Positions 18,170 through 26,590 of a DNA stretch of 64,000 nucleotides are shown in pieces. Source of the DNA: Novilysobacter_A longmucuonensis (GTDB lineage: Bacteria; Pseudomonadota; Gammaproteobacteria; Xanthomonadales; Xanthomonadaceae); assembly GCF_046600735.1 (NCBI RefSeq), contig NZ_JBJMAW010000009.1, forward strand, positions 68,000-131,999. Direction: 5' to 3'. How positions within the stretch are numbered: position 1 is the first letter of the stretch; each line of letters opens with the position of its first letter. A model generated the notes under the pieces. It was not told the DNA's origin. It did no database searches and saw only the letters and a list, made by a program, of their open reading frames with translations. Position numbers and translations under genes: made by a program.

Positions 18170-18396
18170 CTGGATGGCTCCTCCGGCAGTGCGTGCAGCT
18201 TGGCGGGCCCACCGTGGTGATGCCGTCAGCGCGGGCCGCGCTGCGCTGTCGGAAAAATCTGACGCGGGGACTCCGGGCCGGAACTCTGACGCGTGGTGCG
18301 GCACTCTACCGCAGGCATCATGGCGAGGGGTCGCGCGTTATCCTGCCGCCGCGGAGCATGCAGACGCCCAGTGTCGAAACACCAGGAGAAAGCCGG

Positions 18397-18735
18397 ATGA
18401 AGATGGTCATGGCGGTGATCAAGCCGTTCAAGCTCGACGACGTGCGCGAGGCGCTGGCCGAGGCCGGCGTGGCCGGCATCACCGCCACCGAGGTCAAGGG
18501 CTTCGGGCGCCAGAAGGGCCACACCGAGCTGTACCGCGGCGCCGAGTACGTGGTCGACTTCCTGCCCAAGATCAAGCTGGAAGTGGCGATCACCGATGAT
18601 CAGGCCGACACCGTGGTCGAGGCGATCATGAAGGCCGCCGGCACCGGCAAGATCGGCGACGGCAAGATCTTCGTCTGGGACCTGGAGCGTGCGGTGCGGA
18701 TCCGCACCGGCGAGCTGGATGGGGATGCGTTGTAG
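18397..18735 (+). CDS. glnB: P-II nitrogen regulatory protein
   Basis: 112 residues with AGGAG 8 bases before the ATG. The T-loop signature YRGAEY is present with uridylylation Tyr51, and the C-terminal IRTGELDGDAL is typical. It senses 2-oxoglutarate, ATP/ADP and glutamine status and controls GlnE, NtrB or AmtB. GlnB and GlnK cannot be separated from sequence alone; no amtB is adjacent, which favours GlnB slightly. Confidence 0.93.
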   Translation: MKMVMAVIKPFKLDDVREALAEAGVAGITATEVKGFGRQKGHTELYRGAEYVVDFLPKIKLEVAITDDQADTVVEAIMKAAGTGKIGDGKIFVWDLERAVRIRTGELDGDAL

Positions 18736-18739
18736 GTTT

Positions 18740-18906
18740 GCCCCCTCTCCCGTTTGCGGGAGAGGGTTGGGGTGAGGGCGCGCGACAGTGCGATAGGGGC
18801 AAAACGGCCCAGTCGAGCGGTGTGCTGTGTAGCTTCGTCGCATGTGCCGTTTCGCGTGCCCTCATCCGCCCTTCGGGCACCTTCTCCCGCAAACGGGAGA
18901 AGGGGA
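18740..18906. repeat. Inverted REP-like elements between glnB and speE
   Basis: CCCTCTCCCGTTTGCGGGAG near 18743, followed by GGTTGGGGTGAGGGC, and the opposite-facing GCCCTCATCCGCCCTTCGGG and CTTCTCCCGCAAACGGGAG near 18859-18903. Each half is itself a hairpin. The spacer lies between convergent genes, so the hairpins could also end both transcripts. The same family recurs at 54948-55069. Confidence 0.75.
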
Positions 18907-18935
18907 CATGCTGCAGGGTCAAGGCGTCCTGGGCC

Positions 18936-19784
18936 TTACTCGCCCAGCGCCTCGGCCACGAACGGCGGTGCCACCAGCGCGCCGCGATGGATGTCGGCGC
19001 TGTAGTACCTGGTCTTGAAGCTCTTCGCGCGAGCCTCGTCGTCGCGGAAATCGAAGCCGCCGCCTTTTTTGGCCAGGGTGCAGCTCCACCAGCCGGTCGG
19101 GTAGCACGGTTGCGGGAACGGCAGCGTCTTGAACGCGGCGAAGCCGGCCTTGCCCATTTCGCCGCGCATCTGCTGGATCAGCTCCAGCAGCACCAGCGGC
19201 GATTCGGACTGCTGCACCAGGATGCCGTCGTCCCTGAGCGCGCGGAAGCAGCTCTCGTAGAACGCGCGGTTGAACAGTCCCTCGGCCGGCCCGACCGGGT
19301 CGGTCGAGTCGACGATGACCACGTCGAGGCTGCCGGGCGCGCAGTTCTTCATATAGGCGATGCCGTCGTCGAACAGCAGCTGCGCGCGCGGGTCGTCGTT
19401 GGACTCGCACAGTTCGGGGAAATACTTCTCGGCCATGCGCGTGACCTGCTCGTCGATGTCGCACTGCACCGCCTGCTCGACGCCGGGATGCTTGAGCACC
19501 TCGCGCAGCGTGCCGCAGTCGCCGCCGCCGATGATCACGACGTTCTTCGGTGCGCCATGGGTGAACAGCGCCGGGTGCGACATCATCTCGTGGTAGAGGA
19601 AGTTGTCGCGCGTGGTCAGCATCATCGCGCCATCGATCAGCATCAGGTTGCCCCAGTCGGTGCTCTGGAAGATCTCGATCTTCTGGAACGCCGACTGCAC
19701 CTCGTCGAGCTTGCGGGTGATGCGGAAGCCGATCGCCGAACCGGAGGTGTCGAAGTTCTCGTAGTGCCACGTCGTGTCGGTCAT
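18936..19784 (-). CDS. speE: Spermidine synthase
   Basis: Transfers aminopropyl from decarboxylated S-adenosylmethionine to putrescine. 282 residues from the ATG at 19784 (MTDTTWHYENFD), with AGGAC upstream. Hallmarks: MLIDGAMMLTTRDNFLYHEM, VVIIGGGDCGTLREVLKH for the nucleotide loop, and the DSTDPVGPAEGLF gatekeeping region. The divergent speA supplies agmatine on the route to putrescine; no speB or speD is in this window. Confidence 0.95.
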   Translation of the reverse strand: MTDTTWHYENFDTSGSAIGFRITRKLDEVQSAFQKIEIFQSTDWGNLMLIDGAMMLTTRDNFLYHEMMSHPALFTHGAPKNVVIIGGGDCGTLREVLKHPGVEQAVQCDIDEQVTRMAEKYFPELCESNDDPRAQLLFDDGIAYMKNCAPGSLDVVIVDSTDPVGPAEGLFNRAFYESCFRALRDDGILVQQSESPLVLLELIQQMRGEMGKAGFAAFKTLPFPQPCYPTGWWSCTLAKKGGGFDFRDDEARAKSFKTRYYSADIHRGALVAPPFVAEALGE

Positions 19785-19804
19785 CGTTGTGTCCTGTTTT
19801 TGCT

Positions 19805-19914
19805 CGTCATCCCGCGCAGGCGGGGACCGGAGGCTTCGTCGCGAAGTGCCGTTCAAACGAAACGCGTGTCCGCAAACCTAAGTCACTGGGTTCCCGCGTT
19901 CGCGGGAATGACGG
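19805..19914. repeat. Inverted repeat with CGTCAT-CCCGCG arms
   Basis: CGTCATCCCGCGCAGGCGGG at 19805 and GTTCCCGCGTTCGCGGGAAT-GACGG ending at 19914 face each other in the speE-speA spacer. The second arm is a small hairpin in its own right. This is a common dispersed intergenic type; any promoter for speE must lie within or beside it. Confidence 0.6.
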
Positions 19915-20037
19915 TCTCGGGAAGGGCCGCGAATTGTAGCGAACGCCAGCGTAAGGCCCCGTGCATCCGTGCGATGACAGCCGCGTTGCGGGCCGGGCGC
20001 TAGAATGCGCGTCCCTCACGTCCGTGGTTGCAAGCCG

Positions 20038-21936
20038 ATGTCCGACTGGTCGCCCGATCAGGCCCGCAAGACCTACTCGATCCCGCACTGGAGCGAGGGT
20101 TATTTTGATGTCGACGCGGCCGGGCGGATCACGATCCGGCCCCAAGGCGACCAGGGCCCCACCGTGGCGTTGCCGGACATCGTCGATGCGGCGCGTGCCA
20201 ATGGCGCGCGGCTGCCGATGCTGGTGCGCTTCCCGGACATCCTCGGCGACCGCCTCGGCAAGTTGCAGGGTGCATTCGCGCAGGCGATGAGCGAGGCGGA
20301 GTACCCCGGCGGCTACACCGCGGTCTATCCGATCAAGGTCAACCAGCACCAGGGCGTGGCCGGCACCCTGGCATCGCATGCCGGCGAAGGCTTCGGCCTG
20401 GAAGCGGGCAGCAAGCCGGAACTGATGGCGGTGCTCGCGCTGAGCCGGCCGGGCGGGTTGATCGTCTGCAACGGCTACAAGGATCGCGAGTACATCCGGC
20501 TGGCATTGATCGGGCGCAAGCTCGGGCTGGAGACCTTCATCGTCATCGAGAAGCCCTCCGAGCTGCCGCTGGTGATGGAGGAGGCGAAGAAACTCGGGGT
20601 GACGCCCGGCCTCGGCGTGCGCATGCGGCTGGCTTCGCTGGGCGCCGGCAAGTGGCAGAACAGCGGTGGCGACACGGCCAAGTTCGGACTCAGCCCGCGC
20701 CAGGTGCTGGACCTGTGGAAACGCCTGCGCGATGCCGGCATGACCGATTGCCTCGGCCTGCTGCATTTCCACATGGGCTCGCAGATCTCCAACGTGCGCG
20801 ACATCGCCAGCGGCATGCGCGAGGCGACGCGCTATTTCGTCGAGCTGTCGGTGCTCGGCGCCAAGGTGCGTTACATGGACGTCGGCGGCGGCCTCGGGAT
20901 CGACTACGAGGGCACCCGCTCGCGCAGCTACTACTCGATCAACTACGGCGTGAAGCAGTACGCGCTCAACATCGTGCAGCCACTCAGCGAAGCCTGCACC
21001 GAATACGGCCTGACCCCGCCGCGCGTGGTCACCGAGTGCGGCCGCGCGATGACCGCGCACCATGCGGTGCTGGTGGCCAACGTGGCCGAGGTCGAGCAGG
21101 CGCCGGAGGGCCGGGTGCCCGATGCCCACGATGACGAGCCGCCGGTGATCCGCCACCTGCGCGACATCCACGGCGACCTGGACGCGCGCCCGGCGGTCGA
21201 GCTGTTCCACGAGGCCCAGCATCACCACGCCGAAGGGCTGGCGGCCTACGCGCTCGGCCAGATCGACCTGACCCACCGCGCGCGGCTGGACGATCTGTTC
21301 TACGCGATCGCGCATGCAGTCCGCGCGCGATTGAGTGCGGCCGAGAAGAGCCACCGGCCGGTGCTGGACGAGCTCAACGAGCGCCTGGTCGACAAGTACT
21401 TCGTCAACTTCAGCGTGTTCGAGTCGATGCCCGATGTGTGGGCGATCCAGCAGGTGTTCCCGATCGTGCCGATCGAGCGGCTGGACGAGGCGCCGCAGCG
21501 GCGCGGCATCATCGCCGACATGACCTGCGATTCGGACGGGCGCATCGACACCTACGTCGAGAGCGAGACGCTCAGCAGCTCGATGCCGATCCATGCGCTC
21601 AGGCCCGGCGAGAGCTACCGGCTCGGCTTCTTCCTGGTCGGTGCGTACCAGGAGATCCTCGGCGACATCCACAACCTGTTCGGCGATACCGACGCGGTTG
21701 AGGTGCGGGTCGACCGCGATGCCGACGGCGGCTACCGGCTCGTGCAGCAGCGACGCGGCGACACCGCCGACGTGATGCTCGACTACGTCGGCTACGCATT
21801 GTCCGACCTGCGCGAGGCGTACCGCGCCAAGGTCGCCGCCGCCAGCCTGCCGGCAGACGAAGCCGATCAGCTCAGCGCCGCGCTGGAGGCAGGCCTGACC
21901 GGCTACACCTATCTGGACGATGCGCCGCTGGGATGA
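20038..21936 (+). CDS. speA: Biosynthetic arginine decarboxylase
   Basis: PLP enzyme making agmatine from arginine. 632 residues from the ATG at 20038 (MSDWSPDQARKTY); an ATG 33 bases earlier is possible but less likely. The PLP lysine is in YPIKVNQHQG near residue 100. The alanine-racemase-type barrel motifs LLHFHMGSQISN and VGGGLGIDYEG are present, and IADMTCDSDGRID carries the active-site Cys. Divergent from speE, giving a polyamine locus. Confidence 0.96.
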   Translation: MSDWSPDQARKTYSIPHWSEGYFDVDAAGRITIRPQGDQGPTVALPDIVDAARANGARLPMLVRFPDILGDRLGKLQGAFAQAMSEAEYPGGYTAVYPIKVNQHQGVAGTLASHAGEGFGLEAGSKPELMAVLALSRPGGLIVCNGYKDREYIRLALIGRKLGLETFIVIEKPSELPLVMEEAKKLGVTPGLGVRMRLASLGAGKWQNSGGDTAKFGLSPRQVLDLWKRLRDAGMTDCLGLLHFHMGSQISNVRDIASGMREATRYFVELSVLGAKVRYMDVGGGLGIDYEGTRSRSYYSINYGVKQYALNIVQPLSEACTEYGLTPPRVVTECGRAMTAHHAVLVANVAEVEQAPEGRVPDAHDDEPPVIRHLRDIHGDLDARPAVELFHEAQHHHAEGLAAYALGQIDLTHRARLDDLFYAIAHAVRARLSAAEKSHRPVLDELNERLVDKYFVNFSVFESMPDVWAIQQVFPIVPIERLDEAPQRRGIIADMTCDSDGRIDTYVESETLSSSMPIHALRPGESYRLGFFLVGAYQEILGDIHNLFGDTDAVEVRVDRDADGGYRLVQQRRGDTADVMLDYVGYALSDLREAYRAKVAAASLPADEADQLSAALEAGLTGYTYLDDAPLG

Positions 21937-21940
21937 TGAC

Positions 21941-22200
21941 GAGCTTTTTTTGACGCGGATCAGAGCGAAAAAGGCGGATAAGGCCAACAGAAGAAAGTTC
22001 TATCCGCGTTGATCCGCGTCAAAAGCTTCGCGTTCGAGTCCGGTATCAGGGTGCGCCGATATTTGGACGATGCGTCGCAGCGATGCTTGTTGTCTGATGA
22101 GCCTGTTTGATGCGGATCAGAGCGAAGAAGGGCGGATAAAAGACGAACAAAGAAAAAGCTCTATCCGCGTTTTTATGCGCGTTGATCCGCGTCAAAAAGC
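21941..22200. repeat. Two copies of a long imperfect palindrome
   Basis: The 303-base spacer after speA holds no gene. It contains two copies of a roughly 90-base element with arms TTTTTTTGACGCGGATCAG or GTTTGATGCGGATCAGAGCG on the left and GTTGATCCGCGTCAAAA on the right (21941-22028 and 22104-22200). GCGGATAA and TATCCGCGTT form an inner stem. A related copy sits before dut at 51737-51985. Origin unknown; probably a dispersed repeat. Confidence 0.7.
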
Positions 22201-22239
22201 TTTCGCTCGACCGAGATCAGTCCCAAGGAGAGATGTCTC

Positions 22240-23094
22240 ATGAAAGTCGGTTTTATCGGGCTGGGTGCGATGGGTGCGCCGATGGCGCGCCACCTCCATG
22301 GCGCCGGGCTGCTGGTCGCGGTCGACAACCGGACCCGGAGCAAGGCCGATGCGTTGGCCACCGAGCTGCGCGTGCGGGCGGTGCGCTCGGCCGACAACTT
22401 CGCCGATTGCGACGCGGTGGTGCTGTGCGTGTCGCTGGATGCCGACGTGCTGGAAAACGTCGCCGCGCTCGCGCGGGTGCTGAAAAAGGGTGCACTGGTG
22501 GTCGATCACTCGACCGTCTCGGTGCAGACCGCGCGCCGCGCCGCGGCAATGCTTGCCGCCGAGGGAATTGGTTTCCTCGATGCGCCGGTCTCGGGCGGGG
22601 TCGAGGGCGCACGCAAGGGCACGTTGTCGGTGATGGTCGGCGGCAAGGCCGATCATCTCGAGCAGGGCAGGCCGCTGCTGCAGGCCTACGCCGCGCGCAT
22701 CAGCCACATGGGCCAGACCGGCGCCGGCCAGGCGACCAAGGCGGTGAACCAGGTGCTGGTGGCCGGCATCAACGAGGCGGTGTGCGAGGGGCTGGCACTG
22801 GCCGAGAAGCTGGGACTGGACGCCGAGCGCCTGGTGCCGACGCTGATGGCCGGCGCGGCCGGCAACTGGTTCCTCGGCAAGCGCGGCGAGACCATGCTGC
22901 GCGACGAATTCGCGCCGGGCTTCAAGTGCGGCCACATGCTCAAGGACCTGCGCATCGTGCAGGCGATCGCACGCGAGGCCGGCACGCGCACCGCCACCGT
23001 CGAGCAGGCGCTGGCCGACTATGCCGCGCTGGTCGAGCGCGGCCACGGCGACAGCGACACCTCGGCCCTGATCACGCTCAAGCGCGGCGGCTGA
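22240..23094 (+). CDS. NAD(P)-dependent beta-hydroxyacid dehydrogenase (3-hydroxyisobutyrate dehydrogenase family)
   Basis: 284 residues with AAGGAG 9 bases before the ATG. The N-terminal Rossmann fold has GFIGLGAMGAPMARHL, the middle has the substrate block DAPVSGGVEGARKGTL, and the catalytic Lys is in GAGQATKAVNQ near residue 165. The family includes 3-hydroxyisobutyrate dehydrogenase, tartronate semialdehyde reductase and succinic semialdehyde reductases. The substrate cannot be assigned; no valine-catabolism or glyoxylate carboligase genes are adjacent. Confidence 0.9.
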   Translation: MKVGFIGLGAMGAPMARHLHGAGLLVAVDNRTRSKADALATELRVRAVRSADNFADCDAVVLCVSLDADVLENVAALARVLKKGALVVDHSTVSVQTARRAAAMLAAEGIGFLDAPVSGGVEGARKGTLSVMVGGKADHLEQGRPLLQAYAARISHMGQTGAGQATKAVNQVLVAGINEAVCEGLALAEKLGLDAERLVPTLMAGAAGNWFLGKRGETMLRDEFAPGFKCGHMLKDLRIVQAIAREAGTRTATVEQALADYAALVERGHGDSDTSALITLKRGG

Positions 23095-23110
23095 AGCGCA
23101 CGGCGTTTTC

Positions 23111-23180
23111 GTAGACTGGGCTGACAAGCCCAGCGCTGTTCGGGATGTCGCAAAGCGCTGGGCCTGTCAGCCCAGCCTAG
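23111..23180. terminator. Large inverted repeat between convergent genes
   Basis: GTAGACTGGGCTGACAAGCC continuing into CAGCGCT, and AGCGCTGGGCCTGTCAGCCC near 23155-23174, form a long stem with a loop of about 17 bases. It sits exactly between the stops of the dehydrogenase and the convergent membrane-protein gene, as expected for a bidirectional terminator or a REP-type hairpin. Confidence 0.55.
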
Positions 23181-23183
23181 CGG

Positions 23184-23597
23184 TCAGTCACGCGCCACCT
23201 GCAGCCGCCGGTGTGCGGCACGCTCGCCCAACACCGCGCCCAGCCAGGCGGCGGCCAGGGTCAGCACGATCGCCAGTGCGTTGTACTGCAGCATCGCCAC
23301 GATCGAACGCATTGGCGCGGGCCCGCCCGGTGCGGCGAATGTGCCCAGCACCGCCAGCGTCGCCAGCCACACCGCGGCCATCAGGCCCAGCGCCAGCCAG
23401 CGGAATCCCGGCCGGCGCGCGACCCAGCCGCCCGCGCCCATCGCCAGCAGCACGCCCAGGATGTCGGCCAGCGGCAACGGCCCCAGCGCGGTGTCCAGGC
23501 CGCGCTCCAGGTCGCTGCCGAACAGATGGACGACCAGCGCGAGCACGATCAGCGTCGCCAGCGCGGCGATGCACCCAAGAAGAATGCGCACGTCCAT
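23184..23597 (-). CDS. Hypothetical four-helix membrane protein
   Basis: 137 residues with four hydrophobic stretches, at about 5-25, 43-60, 65-88 and 100-124, separated by short Arg-containing loops. No catalytic motif is seen. A small inner-membrane protein of unknown function. An overlapping frame on the same strand (23188-23907) is rejected because its residue composition is unnatural. Confidence 0.75.
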   Translation of the reverse strand: MDVRILLGCIAALATLIVLALVVHLFGSDLERGLDTALGPLPLADILGVLLAMGAGGWVARRPGFRWLALGLMAAVWLATLAVLGTFAAPGGPAPMRSIVAMLQYNALAIVLTLAAAWLGAVLGERAAHRRLQVARD

Positions 23598-23788
23598 TGC
23601 CGTTCCCGTGCCGATGATGCGGCGAGTCTAGCGCACGGCACGGCGGCGTTTTCGACACGGACCGGCCGCACCAAACGACCATGGCGTGCTCGATCCCGCA
23701 AGGCGCATGGGCCCGATTGAGCCTCGTCGCCATCCTCGCAACGGGCGCGCGCGATCGCCCCGTGGCGCGCGTCTGCAGAAGTCGTGCC

Positions 23789-24535
23789 CTACTGCACCTT
23801 GATCGCCATCGCCGGCAGGCCGCCGTTCTCGAGCTTGCGCTTGGCCTCGGCCAGGTCGCTGGCGGTGCCATACGGGCCCATGCGTACGCGATAGACCGTG
23901 TTGCCACCGATCTGCGCCGACTCCACCCGCGCGCCCAGCCCGAGCAGGGCGATGCGCGCCTTCAGTTCCTCGGCCTGGCCGGAGGCCTTGAACGCGCCGG
24001 CCTGCAGCAGGTAGCGGGTGCCATCGCCGGCAACGGCGCCCGATCCGTCTGGCGCAAGCGCGGCGTCGGCGCTATCGCGCGGGGATGTCGCTGCGGTGTC
24101 ATCGGCGGACACCGGCCGTGGCAATGCCGCCGCCTCGGCCGGGTCCTGCGACTGGCGGCGCTCCAGCGCCTCCAATCGCTGCGCCTCGGCGCGCTCGGTC
24201 GCGGCCAGTTCGGCATCGCTCACCGGCACTTCCCGGCCCGGCAGCAGGGTATAGAAGTCGTACTCGGGGCCGGTCCGGGGCTCGTCGCCGGGCGCGGCGC
24301 GGTTGCCCCCGCCCTCGGGGACCACCACGTCGTCGGCGCCGGCGGCGACCGGTGCCGGCCTGGCGTCGGGATTGGGCTGCGGGCGGAAGAAGCCATCGCC
24401 CTCGGACTCCAGCAGCCGCGGCGTCACGATCATCAGCACCACCGCCACCAGCGCGCCGAGCACGGCCCAGGCCCAGCCCGGCAGGCCGCCAGTACCGGGA
24501 TTGCGTCGCGCCTGCGATCTGCCGCGTCGTGCCAC
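23789..24535 (-). CDS. SPOR-domain membrane protein (FtsN-like)
   Basis: 248 residues. One membrane helix near residues 19-38 (GWAWAVLGALVAVVLMIVTP) and a proline/alanine-rich periplasmic linker. A C-terminal SPOR domain from about residue 175 (YLLQAGAFKASGQAEELKAR, then VYRVRMGPYG). SPOR domains bind denuded septal peptidoglycan, so a division or cell-wall role is likely. The GTG start overlaps the argS stop by one base, showing translational coupling; the argS-ftsN-like order is common in gammaproteobacteria. Confidence 0.88.
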   Translation of the reverse strand: MARRGRSQARRNPGTGGLPGWAWAVLGALVAVVLMIVTPRLLESEGDGFFRPQPNPDARPAPVAAGADDVVVPEGGGNRAAPGDEPRTGPEYDFYTLLPGREVPVSDAELAATERAEAQRLEALERRQSQDPAEAAALPRPVSADDTAATSPRDSADAALAPDGSGAVAGDGTRYLLQAGAFKASGQAEELKARIALLGLGARVESAQIGGNTVYRVRMGPYGTASDLAEAKRKLENGGLPAMAIKVQ

Positions 24536-26223
24536 TACATCACCTCGGGGGCGCTGACGCCCAGTAGTTCAAGCCCGTTGGCGAGCACCTGGCGGGTCGC
24601 CATCGCCAGCACCAGTCGCGCATCGCGGGTGGCGGCGTCCTCGACCAGGAACTGGTGGTCGTTGTAATAGGTCTGGAAGGTCTGCGCCAGTTCCAGCAGG
24701 AATGCCGCGACCTGGTGCGGCTCCAGGTGTTCGCCGGCCGCGGCGACCACGTCCGGGTAGCGCAGCAATGTGACCACCAGTTCATGCGCGGCGGCGTCCT
24801 CCAGGTCGAGCCGCTGGGCCAGGCCGTGGTCGCGGTCGAAGACCAGGCCGCGTTCATCCATCTGCCGCATCAGGCCGCACATGCGCGCGTGCGCGACCTG
24901 CACGTAGTAGACCGGGTTGTCGAGCGACTGGCTGCGCGCCAGGTCGATGTCGAAAGTCAGCTGCGAGTCGGGCTTGCGCGCGACCAGGAACCAGCGCGTG
25001 GCATCGCGCCCGGCCTCATCGACCAGGTCGCGCAGGGTCAGGTAACTGCCGGCGCGCTTGGACAGCTTCACTTCCTGGCCGCCGCGCATCACCGTGACCA
25101 TCTGGTGCAGCACGTACTCCGGCCAGCCCTGCGGGATGCCGGCATCGAGCGCCTGCAGTCCGGCGTGCACGCGGGCCAGGCTGCCGTGGTGGTCGGCGCC
25201 CAGTTCGGTGATCGCGCGCTCGTAGCCGCGCTGCCACTTGGACAGGTGGTAGGCGACGTCCGGCACGAAGTAGGTGTAGCTGCCGTCGGACTTGCGCATC
25301 ACGCGGTCCTTGTCGTCGCCGAAATCGGTGCTGCGCAGCCACAGCGCGCCGCCTTCCTCGAAGGTGTGGCCGTGGGCGACCAGCTCGCGCACGGTCTCCT
25401 CGACCTTGCCATCGGTGTACAGCGAGGACTCCAGGAAATACACGTCGAACGCGACCCCGTAGGCGGCAAGGTCGTCGTTCTGCTCGCGGCGCAGCCAGGC
25501 CACGGCGAAGCGGCGGATCGCGTCGAGGTCATCGGCGTCGCCGGCCGCGGTAATGGTGTGGCCGTCGGCCTCGACGCTGGCGCCATCCAGATAGGCGCGC
25601 GCGACCTCGCTGATGTAGTCGCCGCGATAGCCGTCCTCGGGCCAGTCGGCATCCTCGGGGGTGCGGCCCTGCGCGCGCGCCTGCACCGAGATGGCGAGGT
25701 TGTTGATCTGCGCGCCGGCGTCGTTGTAGTAGTACTCGCGCGCCACGTCCCAGCCATTGGCCTGGAGCACGCGTGCGATGCAGTCGCCGATCACCGCGGC
25801 GCGGCCGTGGCCGACGTGCAGCGGCCCGGTCGGGTTGGCCGAGATGTACTCGACCCCGGCGCGATGGCCCTGGCCGGACCGGTTGCGCCCGTAGTCCCCG
25901 CCCTGCGCGAGGACATTGCCGATTTCGCGCCGCCAGGCGGCCTCGTCGACGTGGAAGTTGACGAACCCGGGCCCGGCGATCTCGACACGCGCGATCTCGG
26001 CACTGGCCGGTAGCGCCTCGACCAGCGCCTGCGCGATCGCGCGCGGATTGCTGCGCGCCGGCTTGGCCAGCAGCATGGCCGCGTTGGTCGAGAAATCACC
26101 CAGGCCGCGGGCCTTGGGCCGCTCGATCACGAAGTCCGGGATGGCGAGGTCGCCCGGGAGGATGCCGGCGGCCCGCAATGCATCGATGGCCTGCACGACG
26201 AGCGCGCGGAGGGTGGCTTTCAC
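24535..26223 (-). CDS. argS: Arginyl-tRNA synthetase
   Basis: 562 residues from the GTG at 26223 (VKATLRALVVQAIDALR); the longer frame runs into the REP repeat upstream. Class I signatures: ANPTGPLHVGHGRAA for HIGH, and VKLSKRAGSYLTL in the KMSKS place. The C-terminal anticodon-binding domain ends FLVEDAATRDARLVLA and QVLANGLELLGV. Charges tRNA-Arg in the cytosol. The stop codon overlaps the start of the SPOR gene. Confidence 0.96.
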   Translation of the reverse strand: MKATLRALVVQAIDALRAAGILPGDLAIPDFVIERPKARGLGDFSTNAAMLLAKPARSNPRAIAQALVEALPASAEIARVEIAGPGFVNFHVDEAAWRREIGNVLAQGGDYGRNRSGQGHRAGVEYISANPTGPLHVGHGRAAVIGDCIARVLQANGWDVAREYYYNDAGAQINNLAISVQARAQGRTPEDADWPEDGYRGDYISEVARAYLDGASVEADGHTITAAGDADDLDAIRRFAVAWLRREQNDDLAAYGVAFDVYFLESSLYTDGKVEETVRELVAHGHTFEEGGALWLRSTDFGDDKDRVMRKSDGSYTYFVPDVAYHLSKWQRGYERAITELGADHHGSLARVHAGLQALDAGIPQGWPEYVLHQMVTVMRGGQEVKLSKRAGSYLTLRDLVDEAGRDATRWFLVARKPDSQLTFDIDLARSQSLDNPVYYVQVAHARMCGLMRQMDERGLVFDRDHGLAQRLDLEDAAAHELVVTLLRYPDVVAAAGEHLEPHQVAAFLLELAQTFQTYYNDHQFLVEDAATRDARLVLAMATRQVLANGLELLGVSAPEVM

Positions 26224-26278
26224 AAGGTTCTGCGGAATATTGCGGAACCGCGCATTGTACGCGGGCCCGCTCGCTGTT

Positions 26279-26355
26279 GTAGGAGCGGCTTCAGCCGCGA
26301 TCGGACATTCCCATTGCTGGCCCGGACACCCGATCGCGGCTAAAGCCGCTCCTAC
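26279..26355. repeat. GTAG-type REP inverted pair
   Basis: GTAGGAGCGGCTTCAGCC at 26279-26300 and the complement at 26334-26355 (GGCTAAAGCCGCTCCTAC). It is the same unit as at 1810-1883, with one base different in the second arm. It separates radC's end from argS. Confidence 0.85.
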
Positions 26356-26370
26356 AGGGGGCATGTGGAG

Positions 26371-26529
26371 TTACACCCACCCTCGCGCCGCCAGCGAGAC
26401 CGGCGGGCCGTCGGCGATCACGAAATGGTCGAGCAGGCGCACATCGACCAGGGCCAGCGCCTGTTTCAGGCGCGCGGTGACCGCCCGGTCGGCCGCGCTC
26501 GGCTCCGGGTTTCCGCTGGGATGGTTGTG
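26371..26529 (-). pseudogene. radC: radC 3' fragment
   Basis: Encodes the last 52 residues of RadC, starting HNHPSGNPEPSAADRAV and ending SLAARGWV. This contains the JAMM metal motif (HxHP ... S..D) that the 5' fragment lacks. Just before the first His codon, the sequence switches to the mobile element. RadC is a JAMM-fold protein of unclear repair role; its loss is usually tolerated. Confidence 0.92.
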
Positions 26530-26590
26530 ATTTGACGTGTGGGGATCGTTAGCCTCTTATCCGTGAACGACCCACCAGGATGATCTGCTT

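Noticed and set aside
18170..18304. Longer start for UbiK
   Set aside because: The extra N-terminus does not resemble the family; the ATG at 18169 gives the normal protein.
23188..23907. Long minus-strand frame over the membrane protein and SPOR genes
   Set aside because: Arg/Ala-rich composition typical of shadow frames in G+C-rich DNA; it overlaps two better genes.
26224..26364. ArgS start in the upstream repeat
   Set aside because: That part encodes the translated REP repeat; the GTG at 26223 gives the family N-terminus.
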